Of a stretch of 64,000 bases of DNA, positions 53,258-62,700 are shown one piece after another. Below the pieces are notes generated by a model that saw nothing but the letters and a program-made list of their open reading frames with translations, had not been told where the DNA came from and ran no database searches. This DNA is from an uncultured Clostridia bacterium (GTDB taxonomy: Bacteria; Bacillota; Clostridia; Lachnospirales; CAG-274). A program made the translations under genes and the position numbers. Position 1 is the stretch's first letter, and each line of letters starts with the position of its first letter. The DNA lies in contig CANRHR010000012.1 of NCBI GenBank assembly GCA_947630475.1, positions 1 to 64,000 on the forward strand. Direction: 5' to 3'.

Positions 53258-53307
53258 TTTTTCGCCTCCTTTTTATATTTTAATTTTAACTCATACTATA
53301 AATTTTT

Positions 53308-55134
53308 TCAACAGTTATCATTTAAGCTAACATCAAAATCAAGAAAACACTCAAAAGTTCTGCCCCATGGAAAAGAATATTCGGTTAAAGCTATATCCGA
53401 TATATTATATTTTTTGTCATTTAAAGTTAAATTTTTATTTTTAAAAGAGTTTAAAACATTCTCATAATCCAAAACAGATATAAGCTTTTGGCTTTTGGTT
53501 TTATCGTCATTTGTCGGAATATATCCTTCATTTGACAAAATCCTTTTTGTGTTGCAGGTATAAATTCCGTCCTCTGTAAAATGCTGACAAAGCATTTTTA
53601 TTTGAGCGCCGAGCATAGCCTTATCATCCTGAGTTATATTTTTTGAAACGGCATAAACCTGAGCGTGCGCCGCACCCAAGCCTATTGCGTTTGCATTTGT
53701 GTTCCATGCGCTGTAAAAAGCCAAATCAGAAATATCCCCGCTTTCAAGCATAGCTTTAAAAAGCTTGTTGTCACCCGTATTTAAAACTTCGTTTGAATAA
53801 ATTTCAACAACGCCTGTATTTTTATTTTCGGATATTGATTTTTTTATCTGCTCAAGCGTATATTCAAGCTTACTGTCATTGTGATTATTGTAATCGTAAA
53901 GATAAAAATCAGTTTTGTCTATTGCTTTCGCACCGTCGGCTCTTACAAAATTTACAGCATTTTTAAGAAGCTCGTTTACAGAAACAACATCAAATGTTTC
54001 TACCCTGTCGCTGTTGTCCGATATAAGCTTAAAATCAGTTGTTTTGCCTGTCCTTTCCGATAAAGCCCTTGCGTATATAAGCTGAGGAAGCTCATCTGTT
54101 CCAAAAATAAAATTTACGGCTTTATTTTTTCCTTTCAGCGCCTTGGCAGTATAGTCCTCTCCCATTTCAGATTTTAACTGTTTAACTATAGAATAAACCC
54201 CTGTTGACATATAAGTCCTTGCAAAGCTGAATTTAATTGCCGAATTATTCTCTCTTGGTATGTCGCTTCCCTCGAGCGAATCAAAATAAACTATTGAATT
54301 TGGAAGCTGAAAATCATCATTGCTTATTATTATTTCATCGATAAGACCATTTTGATGATATCTTAAAAGCGTTGAAAACATATCCGCTACAGTAAAATAA
54401 GGCAGCTTATATTCATATATATATGATCTGTATGGCTCTTTATTTTTAAGCCTTTCAAAATCTTCCAAAAAAGCTTTTTCGTAATCTTTCATATAGGCTT
54501 CTCCCAGTTCACTCTTTTTATTTATAAGATAGCTGTATTCCATAAGAAACTGTATGGGAGTTACGGTTTTAAGGTTTTGCTTTATGTATTGCTTATTTTC
54601 ACTTTTAGGATTAAGCTTAAGATAGTAATAACCTAACCCGTTTAAGCTCTTTTCGTTAAACCATACCTTATTAAATCTTGTTTCCGGCAAGGTTCTCGGC
54701 ATAGAAAGATTTATATAATATTTAGGCTCCGGATAATCCGTCAAAAGCTCTTCAAGCTCCTTCATAGATTTTTTAACATCTTTATAATTTATTCCGCATC
54801 GGCTGCCTACAAGACCTTTTGTAAAATATGTAGATGTATTTATTATTACCGTCGTATCACTGTTATTATTTTCCGAAACCAAACGTCTTATTTCTTCTCT
54901 TATCAAAGCGCTGTCTGCAAAATGATTTTCTTCATCCGATGATGAAAAATAATCCATATTATCCTTTGACGGATAAAGCAGAGTATCCCCTGCCATATCG
55001 GCAAGATTACCAAGATAATCGGTTGATATAGGTCTGCTGTCTATGGGCGAAGTGATAACAACAGCACCAAATGCACAAACAGAAGCCGTCGGCAAAAATA
55101 TTAAAATCAAAAACAAAAAAATAAATTTTTTCAT
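53308..55134 (-). CDS. DUF4127 family exported protein
   Basis: 608 residues with a signal peptide (FIFLFLILIFLPTASVCAFG). The mature protein opens VVITSPIDSRPISTDYL, the DRP motif that marks DUF4127, and has NTSTYFTKGLVGSR and EIIISNDDFQLPN. The family is common in Firmicutes, of unknown function. The start at 55134 follows AAGGGG. 55135-55365 is intergenic, partly GC-rich near 55203-55230. Confidence 0.88.
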   Translation of the reverse strand: MKKFIFLFLILIFLPTASVCAFGAVVITSPIDSRPISTDYLGNLADMAGDTLLYPSKDNMDYFSSSDEENHFADSALIREEIRRLVSENNNSDTTVIINTSTYFTKGLVGSRCGINYKDVKKSMKELEELLTDYPEPKYYINLSMPRTLPETRFNKVWFNEKSLNGLGYYYLKLNPKSENKQYIKQNLKTVTPIQFLMEYSYLINKKSELGEAYMKDYEKAFLEDFERLKNKEPYRSYIYEYKLPYFTVADMFSTLLRYHQNGLIDEIIISNDDFQLPNSIVYFDSLEGSDIPRENNSAIKFSFARTYMSTGVYSIVKQLKSEMGEDYTAKALKGKNKAVNFIFGTDELPQLIYARALSERTGKTTDFKLISDNSDRVETFDVVSVNELLKNAVNFVRADGAKAIDKTDFYLYDYNNHNDSKLEYTLEQIKKSISENKNTGVVEIYSNEVLNTGDNKLFKAMLESGDISDLAFYSAWNTNANAIGLGAAHAQVYAVSKNITQDDKAMLGAQIKMLCQHFTEDGIYTCNTKRILSNEGYIPTNDDKTKSQKLISVLDYENVLNSFKNKNLTLNDKKYNISDIALTEYSFPWGRTFECFLDFDVSLNDNC

Positions 55135-55365
55135 AGCTTTACCCCTTATTACAATTATTAACAATAACTTACAACCGTCAGAGTGTCGAAAATACAATTT
55201 CCGCCTGCGGATTTGATGCCTGCGGCGCCCTTAAAAACTTATAAAATCAACAAAGGTTAGGTTTATTGACAGTCTGCGTTATTTTTAATATTTTAACATA
55301 AAATAATAATATTAAAAAGCTAAAATGAAAATTATTCACATAAATTAATTTTTGTAAAAAAAGTG

Positions 55366-55394
55366 TTGACTTTATTGCGTGTATAGTATACTAT
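55366..55394 (+). promoter_or_regulatory. Promoter of the GntR-ABC operon
   Basis: TTGACT (55366-55371), a 17-base spacer and TACTAT (55389-55394). A palindrome ATAGTATACTAT overlaps the -10. The start codon is 50 bases further. Confidence 0.75.
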
Positions 55395-55403
55395 CATAAG
55401 TAG

Positions 55404-55428
55404 TACAGTTATTACAGTTGATACAGTT
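55404..55428 (+). repeat. Three TACAGTT repeats, candidate operator
   Basis: TACAGTT occurs at 55404, 55413 and 55422, exactly every 9 bases, just past the promoter and ahead of AAAGGAGG. The position suits binding by the GntR regulator encoded next, or another factor. Function is inferred from position. Confidence 0.6.
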
Positions 55429-55444
55429 TAAAGGAGGTGAATAT

Positions 55445-55831
55445 ATGTTTGATATTGACATTAAAAGCAGCACGCCTATTTATGAGCAAATAACAAATAA
55501 AATAAAATCAGCCGTTGTTAAAGGATATCTAAAACATGACGATATTCTTCCATCGGTAAGAAAGCTTTCTTCAATGCTTAATATTAACCCCAACACTGTG
55601 GCAAAGGCATATAATGAGCTTGAAAGACAAGGAGTTATAGTAACTGTCAGAGGAAGAGGCACATTTATAAACAGCGAAGAAAATGTTATTAAAAAAAATG
55701 ATATTAAAAATGAGCTGAAAAAAATACAGCCTATTTTAACCGAGCTTAAATACAAGGGGTTGAGCGATGACGAAATTTTAAATCAAATAAAAACCCTATT
55801 AATCGATATAGGAGGGAACAATAATGATTGA
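55445..55831 (+). CDS. GntR-family regulator, YtrA type
   Basis: 128 residues. The winged helix carries PIYEQITNKIKSAVVKG, LPSVRKLSSMLNINPNTVAKAYNELERQG and VRGRGTFI, the GntR pattern. There is only a short helical tail instead of an effector domain, which defines the YtrA subfamily. Relatives repress adjacent ABC exporters. The start at 55445 follows AAAGGAGG. It overlaps the ATPase gene by 8 bases. Confidence 0.93.
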   Translation: MFDIDIKSSTPIYEQITNKIKSAVVKGYLKHDDILPSVRKLSSMLNINPNTVAKAYNELERQGVIVTVRGRGTFINSEENVIKKNDIKNELKKIQPILTELKYKGLSDDEILNQIKTLLIDIGGNNND

Positions 55832-56699
55832 AATAAAAAATATCACCAAAAGCTTTAACGGCTATATAGCTGTTGACAATGTAAGCATAAATGTTAAAAA
55901 AGGCACAATACACGGCATAATAGGTGAAAACGGGGCAGGCAAAACAACTGTAATAAAATGCCTTACCGGTATTTATAAGCCGGATAAGGGCAAAATTTTA
56001 ATTGACGCAAACGAAGTTTACGAAAATCCGACGGTTAAAGAAAAAATAGGCTATGTTTCGGATGGCGGCAGTTTTTTTAACGATTATAATCTTTTAAGCA
56101 TGATTAAATTTTATAGCGGCATTTATAAAACCTTTTCAAAAGAAAAATTTGATGAGCTTAACAATGTTTTTAATATAGATACCAAAAAAAAGATAGGCAG
56201 AATGTCAAAAGGGCAAAAAATGAGAATTTCTTTTATGCTTAATCTCAGCATTTTGCCGGAAGTATTTGTTCTGGACGAACCGACAAGCGGTTTGGATCCC
56301 ATTGCAAAAAGGCAGCTTTTAAATATGCTTACAGATGAAGTAGAAAAAAGACAAATGACCGTTTTTATTTCTTCTCATCATTTAAGCGAGCTTGAAAGGC
56401 TGTGTGACGAGATAAGCATAATAAACAACGGGCGAATAACCTATCAAAGCAGCATTGATTCTATTAAGCAGCAAGTTAGAAGATTTCAGGTGCTTTTTAA
56501 AAACAACCCCGATTTAAGTTCTGTTAAAGACAAAATTGAAATCGAAAAAATAGGAAGCATTTATTATATCACAACAGACAGCTTTGATAAGGGGCTTGAA
56601 GATACACTTTACAGCTTGGGCGCCGAATTTATCGAAGAAATAGGAATGAACCTTGAGGAAATATTTATCTATACTCATCAAAGGAGGAATAAAATATGA
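55824..56699 (+). CDS. ABC transporter ATP-binding protein
   Basis: 291 residues. Walker A GENGAGKTT, signature MSKGQKMRI (a degenerate form), Walker B VFVLDEPTSGLDP and the H-loop SSHHLSEL are all visible. This is the class that works with ABC-2 permeases in GntR-linked operons. GGAGGG lies before the ATG. The end overlaps the permease start by 4 bases. Confidence 0.95.
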   Translation: MIEIKNITKSFNGYIAVDNVSINVKKGTIHGIIGENGAGKTTVIKCLTGIYKPDKGKILIDANEVYENPTVKEKIGYVSDGGSFFNDYNLLSMIKFYSGIYKTFSKEKFDELNNVFNIDTKKKIGRMSKGQKMRISFMLNLSILPEVFVLDEPTSGLDPIAKRQLLNMLTDEVEKRQMTVFISSHHLSELERLCDEISIINNGRITYQSSIDSIKQQVRRFQVLFKNNPDLSSVKDKIEIEKIGSIYYITTDSFDKGLEDTLYSLGAEFIEEIGMNLEEIFIYTHQRRNKI

Positions 56700-57778
56700 C
56701 AATTCATCCTTTATTTAAAAGATATTTTAATATATCTATTTGGTATATTTTGGCGGGCATAGTAATAATTTTATTTTTTTCGGCAGCCGAGTTTAAATTA
56801 TCATTGGAATACAATAAAAGCTTTGATAAGTTTGCTGACAACTTCATAGCAAATAAACAAAATTATACCGAAATAAAAATAACAGATGATGCGATCAACT
56901 GCCTGGATAAATCCGATAATCAATATATTTATTTTAATTGCAGAAATTATTTTTATAACGCATTAGATTTATATTCAAAATGCTTAGGCGCTGTTGTTAT
57001 AATGCTGCTTTGCCTTAATATTAATCTTTTCAGCGATGAAAACAGAGAATTTATAAACGTACTGCCAATAAAAAAGCAAAATATTTATTTATTGCGTGCT
57101 CTATCTACACTTGCGGTAGCAATAATTTTGGATATTATTATTGCGGTTATCGTACTTTATTTCTTTAGATATAATCAATATATCCAACTTGCTGTTATGA
57201 GTAAAATTTCTAAAATTGATTTTAATTGGATAAATGATTTTTATGGAATAAAAAGATTTGCTGCAGATTTTGTTCATCGTTCTTTGCTGATAGTTGCAGG
57301 CGCAGGATTTCTGTCATTTTTAAATACAATTTTTTCAAAACCACGCTTAGTGTTTATATTAGGCTTTATAAGTTTTTTTGTAACTTTGGCAGGTTTTAAA
57401 GGCATAGCGATTTTTGCCGATTATTTTTCTTTATTTAATAAAAATGCGTTTTATACGTTCTGTTCCGATATTGAAAATTACTCTTTAAGCCCTATAAGCT
57501 TAATTTTACTTACAATATTTTTTACCATAGCCGGAGCATTTCTCTACAAAAAAGAAAAAAACGAAAACAGACAAGGGTTCTTTATGTTTTATCCTTTAAG
57601 ATATTTATGCTATGCATTGGGCAGCTTTTTTGGCGGATTCTCATTTTTTGCTATGATTAATTTAAAAATATTGAGCCACATTCCAAAAATTAATATGTTA
57701 ACAAGTATTATTATTGTTATTTTCGGTGCATTTATGGCTTTTTTCATTATTAAAAAACTGATTGATACCCTTGAATAG
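56696..57778 (+). CDS. ABC exporter membrane subunit
   Basis: 360 residues with six or more helices: one near the N-terminus, a cluster at about 95-155, two at 190-235, and two near the end. Between the first two lies an external loop of about 70 residues. It starts inside the ATPase stop (ATGA), so the pair is coupled. No family beyond ABC-2-like permease is recognised. Likely function is export or removal of a membrane-active compound. Confidence 0.85.
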   Translation: MTIHPLFKRYFNISIWYILAGIVIILFFSAAEFKLSLEYNKSFDKFADNFIANKQNYTEIKITDDAINCLDKSDNQYIYFNCRNYFYNALDLYSKCLGAVVIMLLCLNINLFSDENREFINVLPIKKQNIYLLRALSTLAVAIILDIIIAVIVLYFFRYNQYIQLAVMSKISKIDFNWINDFYGIKRFAADFVHRSLLIVAGAGFLSFLNTIFSKPRLVFILGFISFFVTLAGFKGIAIFADYFSLFNKNAFYTFCSDIENYSLSPISLILLTIFFTIAGAFLYKKEKNENRQGFFMFYPLRYLCYALGSFFGGFSFFAMINLKILSHIPKINMLTSIIIVIFGAFMAFFIIKKLIDTLE

Positions 57779-57795
57779 CAAAAGGAGGCGATATT

Positions 57796-58776
57796 ATGAA
57801 ATTTTTTGCAATTTATAAATTTGAGCTGAAAAAAATATTTTTTATACTGTTTGCCACTATTTTTATTATATATCTTTTTGATGTGCTTACATTTAATCAA
57901 GATTTAAACAACGCTTTTTTAAGTTATATTCAAGGCAATTATACCGAAATTCATAATTATATTTCAATTTTAAATATAATTTGGATAATTTTAATGGCTA
58001 TTTTTCAATTTTTCAGTTACGATCTAAACCAAAGAGGAAATCTTCCTTTTACCAAAAGCCGCCTATTTTTATCGGTTGTATCGGCAGGCATTACAATAAT
58101 AGCCGCTGCCGCCGTATTTTACTGGGCTGTGACGGGCTTTGAATACATGAGATATTCATTTGTTTTAAGCTCTTTAAATGAAGTTAATCATATATATAAT
58201 TACAGCTTTTTTGATCTTACAATTAACGTTTTTATTCTGTTTTTAGAAATGCTCCTTGTTTATCTTTCAGTGATAATATTTATATTTGCATTTAAAAATC
58301 CTATTATCGGCTGTGTTTTTTGGTTTTTTTGGAATCTCGGTTTTAATATATCTTCATCGATTATTTCTTCAAGCATATTTTGTTTTTTTAATTTATTTGA
58401 TTGGTTTGATTATTCATTTTACATTATATTAAAAGATCTTAAAGTAATTTATTCATCACATCAGATAGGCGTATTATTGGAATTTTTAATTTTAACATTC
58501 TTTGTTTCGGCATCAATTATTTCTTTTATACTTGCGTTTTCTCTTTTCAAAAAAACGGATTCCGACATAAAGAACATATTTGCCAAAACAAAATTGGGAG
58601 AGTTTTTTATTTTTGCAGATTCAGGCATAATTGTATTTTATCTTATAGCCGGCAGCTTTAATTTTTATGAATGTACAGTTTTTAAAAAAATTATAATAAT
58701 TTTGCTCTCGGTTTTAATTGGAATAATCTCTGTCTTAATCAGCAGAGCAGCATACAAAAGGGGGAAAGTAAAATGA
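57796..58776 (+). CDS. Second multi-helix membrane protein of the GntR-ABC operon
   Basis: 326 residues with six to eight helices and many aromatic residues. The general plan resembles the preceding permease, and with it may form a heteromeric transporter. The region NQRGNLPFTKSRLFLSVVSAG looks like the cytoplasmic loop of ABC-2 permeases. AAAGGAGG precedes the ATG. It overlaps the next gene by 4 bases. Confidence 0.82.
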   Translation: MKFFAIYKFELKKIFFILFATIFIIYLFDVLTFNQDLNNAFLSYIQGNYTEIHNYISILNIIWIILMAIFQFFSYDLNQRGNLPFTKSRLFLSVVSAGITIIAAAAVFYWAVTGFEYMRYSFVLSSLNEVNHIYNYSFFDLTINVFILFLEMLLVYLSVIIFIFAFKNPIIGCVFWFFWNLGFNISSSIISSSIFCFFNLFDWFDYSFYIILKDLKVIYSSHQIGVLLEFLILTFFVSASIISFILAFSLFKKTDSDIKNIFAKTKLGEFFIFADSGIIVFYLIAGSFNFYECTVFKKIIIILLSVLIGIISVLISRAAYKRGKVK

Positions 58777-59678
58777 CAAAAATTGTAAAAGGTCTGTTTA
58801 TTATTTCAATAGTTATATTTTTTGCCTGCATTTTGATTATTCAATTATTGTCTTTAAATACTGATAAAATGGAATTTTATGAAGCCCCATATAATATATA
58901 CAACTCTGAAGATTTTGTGCAAGCTGATGAAAAAGCCTATTTCTACAAAGAGCTTTATAAATATCTCAATTTTAAATATTCAAATTTTTATACAGATCTT
59001 TTAAGTAAAAACGGAACCAAAAAATTTGGAGATAATTTAATGCTTTTAAATCCAAAAGAATATATCTCAACTATGAACAAAATAGACAATATAAAAATAT
59101 CGGTATTGAGAGCTGATGGCGAGCATCCTGTTAAAATCTACTCCGATTCTGCTAAAAAAGGATTTTATATTTTAAACGACGGCTCAAACTATCAATTTTA
59201 TATAAACGATAAAGAGAAGCCTAAAAAATACCTTGATTTAATAAATAAAATTGAATCGGAAACCCCTCTTTTTTATAAAAGCGCAGCATTTGGCGAATAT
59301 GATAAGCTTATTTTCAGAAATGCAGAAATGGATCTGATTTTAAACAATGATATGCCGGCTATTATATATTCATACAGCTATCCCGACCTAAGCTTTGAAT
59401 GTGAAAATCTGCCGTTTGAAATTATATACACCATAAAAAATTCGGTTATAGAAAAAACAGAAATTGCTTTTATAAACATAGGTTCCAAATCGACAGCCGA
59501 TTACAAAACAGATAAAAATTTATTTTTTGGAGATAATGCCGATAAGCTGTATGAAGTATTCAATACCTCTTTAATAAACAAAAAAAGCATAGAAAAAAAC
59601 GGCATTAAATGTGATTTTAAAGATGTTTTTAATATAGACAACAACTACAACTGTGGTTTTTTAACTTTAACGGAATGA
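58773..59678 (+). CDS. Single-helix extracellular protein ending the GntR-ABC operon
   Basis: 301 residues. One N-terminal helix (GLFIISIVIFFACILIIQLL), without a lipobox, anchors a mixed alpha/beta external domain with no recognised family. GGGGGAAAG lies before the ATG, which overlaps the preceding stop. Its position last in the operon suggests an accessory or sensing subunit. That is inference. Confidence 0.8.
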   Translation: MTKIVKGLFIISIVIFFACILIIQLLSLNTDKMEFYEAPYNIYNSEDFVQADEKAYFYKELYKYLNFKYSNFYTDLLSKNGTKKFGDNLMLLNPKEYISTMNKIDNIKISVLRADGEHPVKIYSDSAKKGFYILNDGSNYQFYINDKEKPKKYLDLINKIESETPLFYKSAAFGEYDKLIFRNAEMDLILNNDMPAIIYSYSYPDLSFECENLPFEIIYTIKNSVIEKTEIAFINIGSKSTADYKTDKNLFFGDNADKLYEVFNTSLINKKSIEKNGIKCDFKDVFNIDNNYNCGFLTLTE

Positions 59679-59683
59679 AAAAA

Positions 59684-59722
59684 GGAGCTGCACACTAAGT
59701 GATTAGTGTACAGCCCTTTTTT
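59684..59722. terminator. Terminator between the GntR-ABC operon and the pectinase gene
   Basis: GCTGCACACTAA (59687-59698) pairs with TTAGTGTACAGC (59703-59714), one mismatch, followed by TTTTTT on the plus strand and preceded by AAAAAA. It serves both converging genes. Confidence 0.9.
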
Positions 59723-59736
59723 AAATTATTAAAACA

Positions 59737-62700
59737 TTATGCGGCTTGCTGAGTAACCTTATCTGTTACAGCATCATAAAGATTAGACATAAGAACTGCC
59801 ATTTGAGCTCTTGTCATATCAGCCGTAGGTGTAACAGTAGTATCGCTTGTACCGTTTACAAGACCGTTTTGAATAAGGAATGCAACATATGGCTTAGCAT
59901 AATCTGCAATACTTCCGGCATCGACATATGAATTAAGAACAGAAACATCTGCACTGCTTACATCATAGCCGACAGCATCAAGCGCTCTTGCGGCAAGAAC
60001 CATCATATCTTGACGAGTAATAGGTGCTTCAGGATTAAACTTATTATCTCCCGTTCCGCTTGCAAGGCCGAGATCTTTTGCAATATTAACGGCATTGGCA
60101 TAATATGAGCCGCTTGGCACATCAGAAAAGCTTGATTTAGGAGTACCCGTTATACCGAGAACTTTTGTAAGCATAACCATAAAGTCGCCTCTCTTGCTCT
60201 TTTCATCCGGAGCAAATTTTCCTTCTCCTACTCCGTTTATAACGCCCATAGAAGCCAACTTATTAATAGCATTGTTAGCCCAGCTTCGGTTTGATGTATC
60301 ATTAAAATTGGCAGAAGGAACTAAGCTCGAATTATTTAAGCTTGAACCTGCTACAACCTGACCGCTTGAATTTTTCAAAGCAGGAGGATTAATAGTAAAG
60401 CCATTTTTAGTTACAAAATCTCCTGTGCTTGCTACTTCTGCGCCTTTATCCGGCGAAGAAGAACTGTTGTTGTCTGAAGAACTTTCGGAGCCGGTATTTT
60501 CTGTATTTCCTGTATTTGTACTTCCGGCATTGTTTTCAGAGCCTGATGAAGCCGATGAAGAAGATGAAGCCTTTCTTGATGAGCTTCCGCCGCTTGACGA
60601 GCTGCTTCCGCCGCCTGATGAACTTCCTGATGAGCTGCTTGAGCTGCTTTCAGAAGATGACTCGCTTGCACTTTCTGATGAAGTTTCGCTTGTACTCTCT
60701 GTTGTAGATTCATCTGTGTTATCTGTTGAAGCTTCACTTGTACTCTCTGTTGTAGATTCACTTGTACTCTCTGTTGTAGATTCACTTGTACTCTCTGTTG
60801 CAGGTTCATCGCTTCCGGAGTTCATATTATCAGCTATACGCTTAATTGTATCATTAATGTATTTTGTCCAATATTCACAGGCAACAGAATCATCATATTG
60901 ACCCTCTGCATTTTCGCCATAGCCTGTAAAATATCCGCTTGTATCTACAATAAATTCAGGATAATCACTTGAATCCGTAATGAGTAAAGGTTTATCCGGA
61001 GCTTTAATAGCCTTTGCAAGAGGCGTATTCATACCTTGGATTATTTCGGCAAGATCCGCAGCAAAAGCAAAACCGCCAAGCTTAGATTGGTGAGTTTTGT
61101 CACCGTGAACATATGCTCTATCCGCAAGTACGCTGCTGCCGTTTTGGCCGTCAATTTTATATGCGCCTTCAATCATTTCCTTTGTATGAGAATAAAAATC
61201 AATTATAAGAACATCATTTTCCTGAGCAACCTGCTGCATTGCAGTTACATAGTTGTCATCATTATTTGTGCCATGATGAGGCCTTATAGTACCATCAGAA
61301 TTAATATACTTTCTTGTAACAGGAGTTACCAAAACAGGAGTTGCGCCAACTGCTTTGGCTGCATCAACATACTGCTTAAGATAATATTTATATGTGCCGT
61401 CTGCTGCCCTAGGAGCTGAAGGAGCGGTATAAGGATAAATACCGTTTGCATCGGCTTCTCCCAATGGAACATATCTTTCAGCATCTTCAATATAACAGTC
61501 GTTATGACCAAACTGTATAAACAGATAATCTCCCGCCATCATTTGATCAACTATCTTTTGAAGATCTGCATCACTGTAATTGTTTGAAGCGGTTCCGTCC
61601 ATAAATGTTCTTGAGCTTCTTCCGCCTCTGCCGTAATCCATTACCTCATAATTATTGTCATTTATAAAATATTTAAGGAACTCTCCCCAAGAGCCTTCAT
61701 TTCTTTGTTTTCCTGAGTTGTTTATCGCTCCTGCTGAGTAATCCATAACAGTTGAATCACCCGCAAGGAATACAACAGCTTTTCCGCTTGGTCTTTCAGT
61801 ATCAACAGAGCCTGAACCTATTTCAATAGCATTTTCTGTTATAACAGAAGCCGGTTCACCAACAGCGCCAAAAATTGTTTTTGGTGTTACAGTTACCTTA
61901 AGCTTGCTTCCTTTCATCAAAGGTACAAGCTTAACGCCTGTATCTGCAATTGCAGTTGTTGTTTTAACAACTGTTTCGGTTCCCTCTGCATCTATAAGGC
62001 TATATACAATTACAGAAGCATCATTGGCATCATTATCACCCAATGAATAGCCTACAATAAATGTATCTCCGGTTACAGGACGAAGAACATCGCCACCTGT
62101 TATAAAATACGGTTCTTGTGAAAATGAAACGGTATCGGAGCCTTCTGTATAGTAGGTTGCATCCCAGCCAAGATATTCCGCCTTTGCGTCATAACTCGGA
62201 GCTTCGCTGAGAACTGTACCAGCTACTCTTCGTGAAGTATCAACTGCGGTTCCGTCAACTGTTGTTGTTCCAAACTCCTTAAAGTTTGCATTTTCGGGCT
62301 TATTTCCTGACATTTCATACCAGCCTGACGGTTCAATTGCATCTGCGTTTTCCAAAATTGTATTTAAGAAGGTTACCGTAGCATCAGCTCCCCATGGTCT
62401 TCCAAAGTAGCCGGCTGTATGTTTATTGCCCTCTTTATTTGTAACTGTGCAGGCTCTAAACAAATAGCCCTTGCAATCTGCAATTCCGCCAAGTCTTGCT
62501 GCTGTTATATAACCGCCCATAGCGGTATCGCTGTAACCGCAGAAACGAAGCTCACAGCCATCAAACAAAGCGTTGCCGCTTCCGAAGATATAATCTGTAC
62601 AACCCTCTATCTGACAATTTTTATAGTATGTATGGGTATTATCTCCCATATATAATGTATCCTGAGAGCTGTTGAAAATACAGTTTTTAAATTCAGCCTT

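Noticed and set aside
60661-60804. Tandem repeats considered as a CRISPR array
   Set aside because: Units are directly adjacent with no spacers and stay in frame within a coding linker.
60425-60901. Plus-strand frame of 158 codons rich in Glu, Leu and Ser
   Set aside because: It is the antisense reading of the Ser/Thr-rich linker repeats of the pectinase and shows no start signal.
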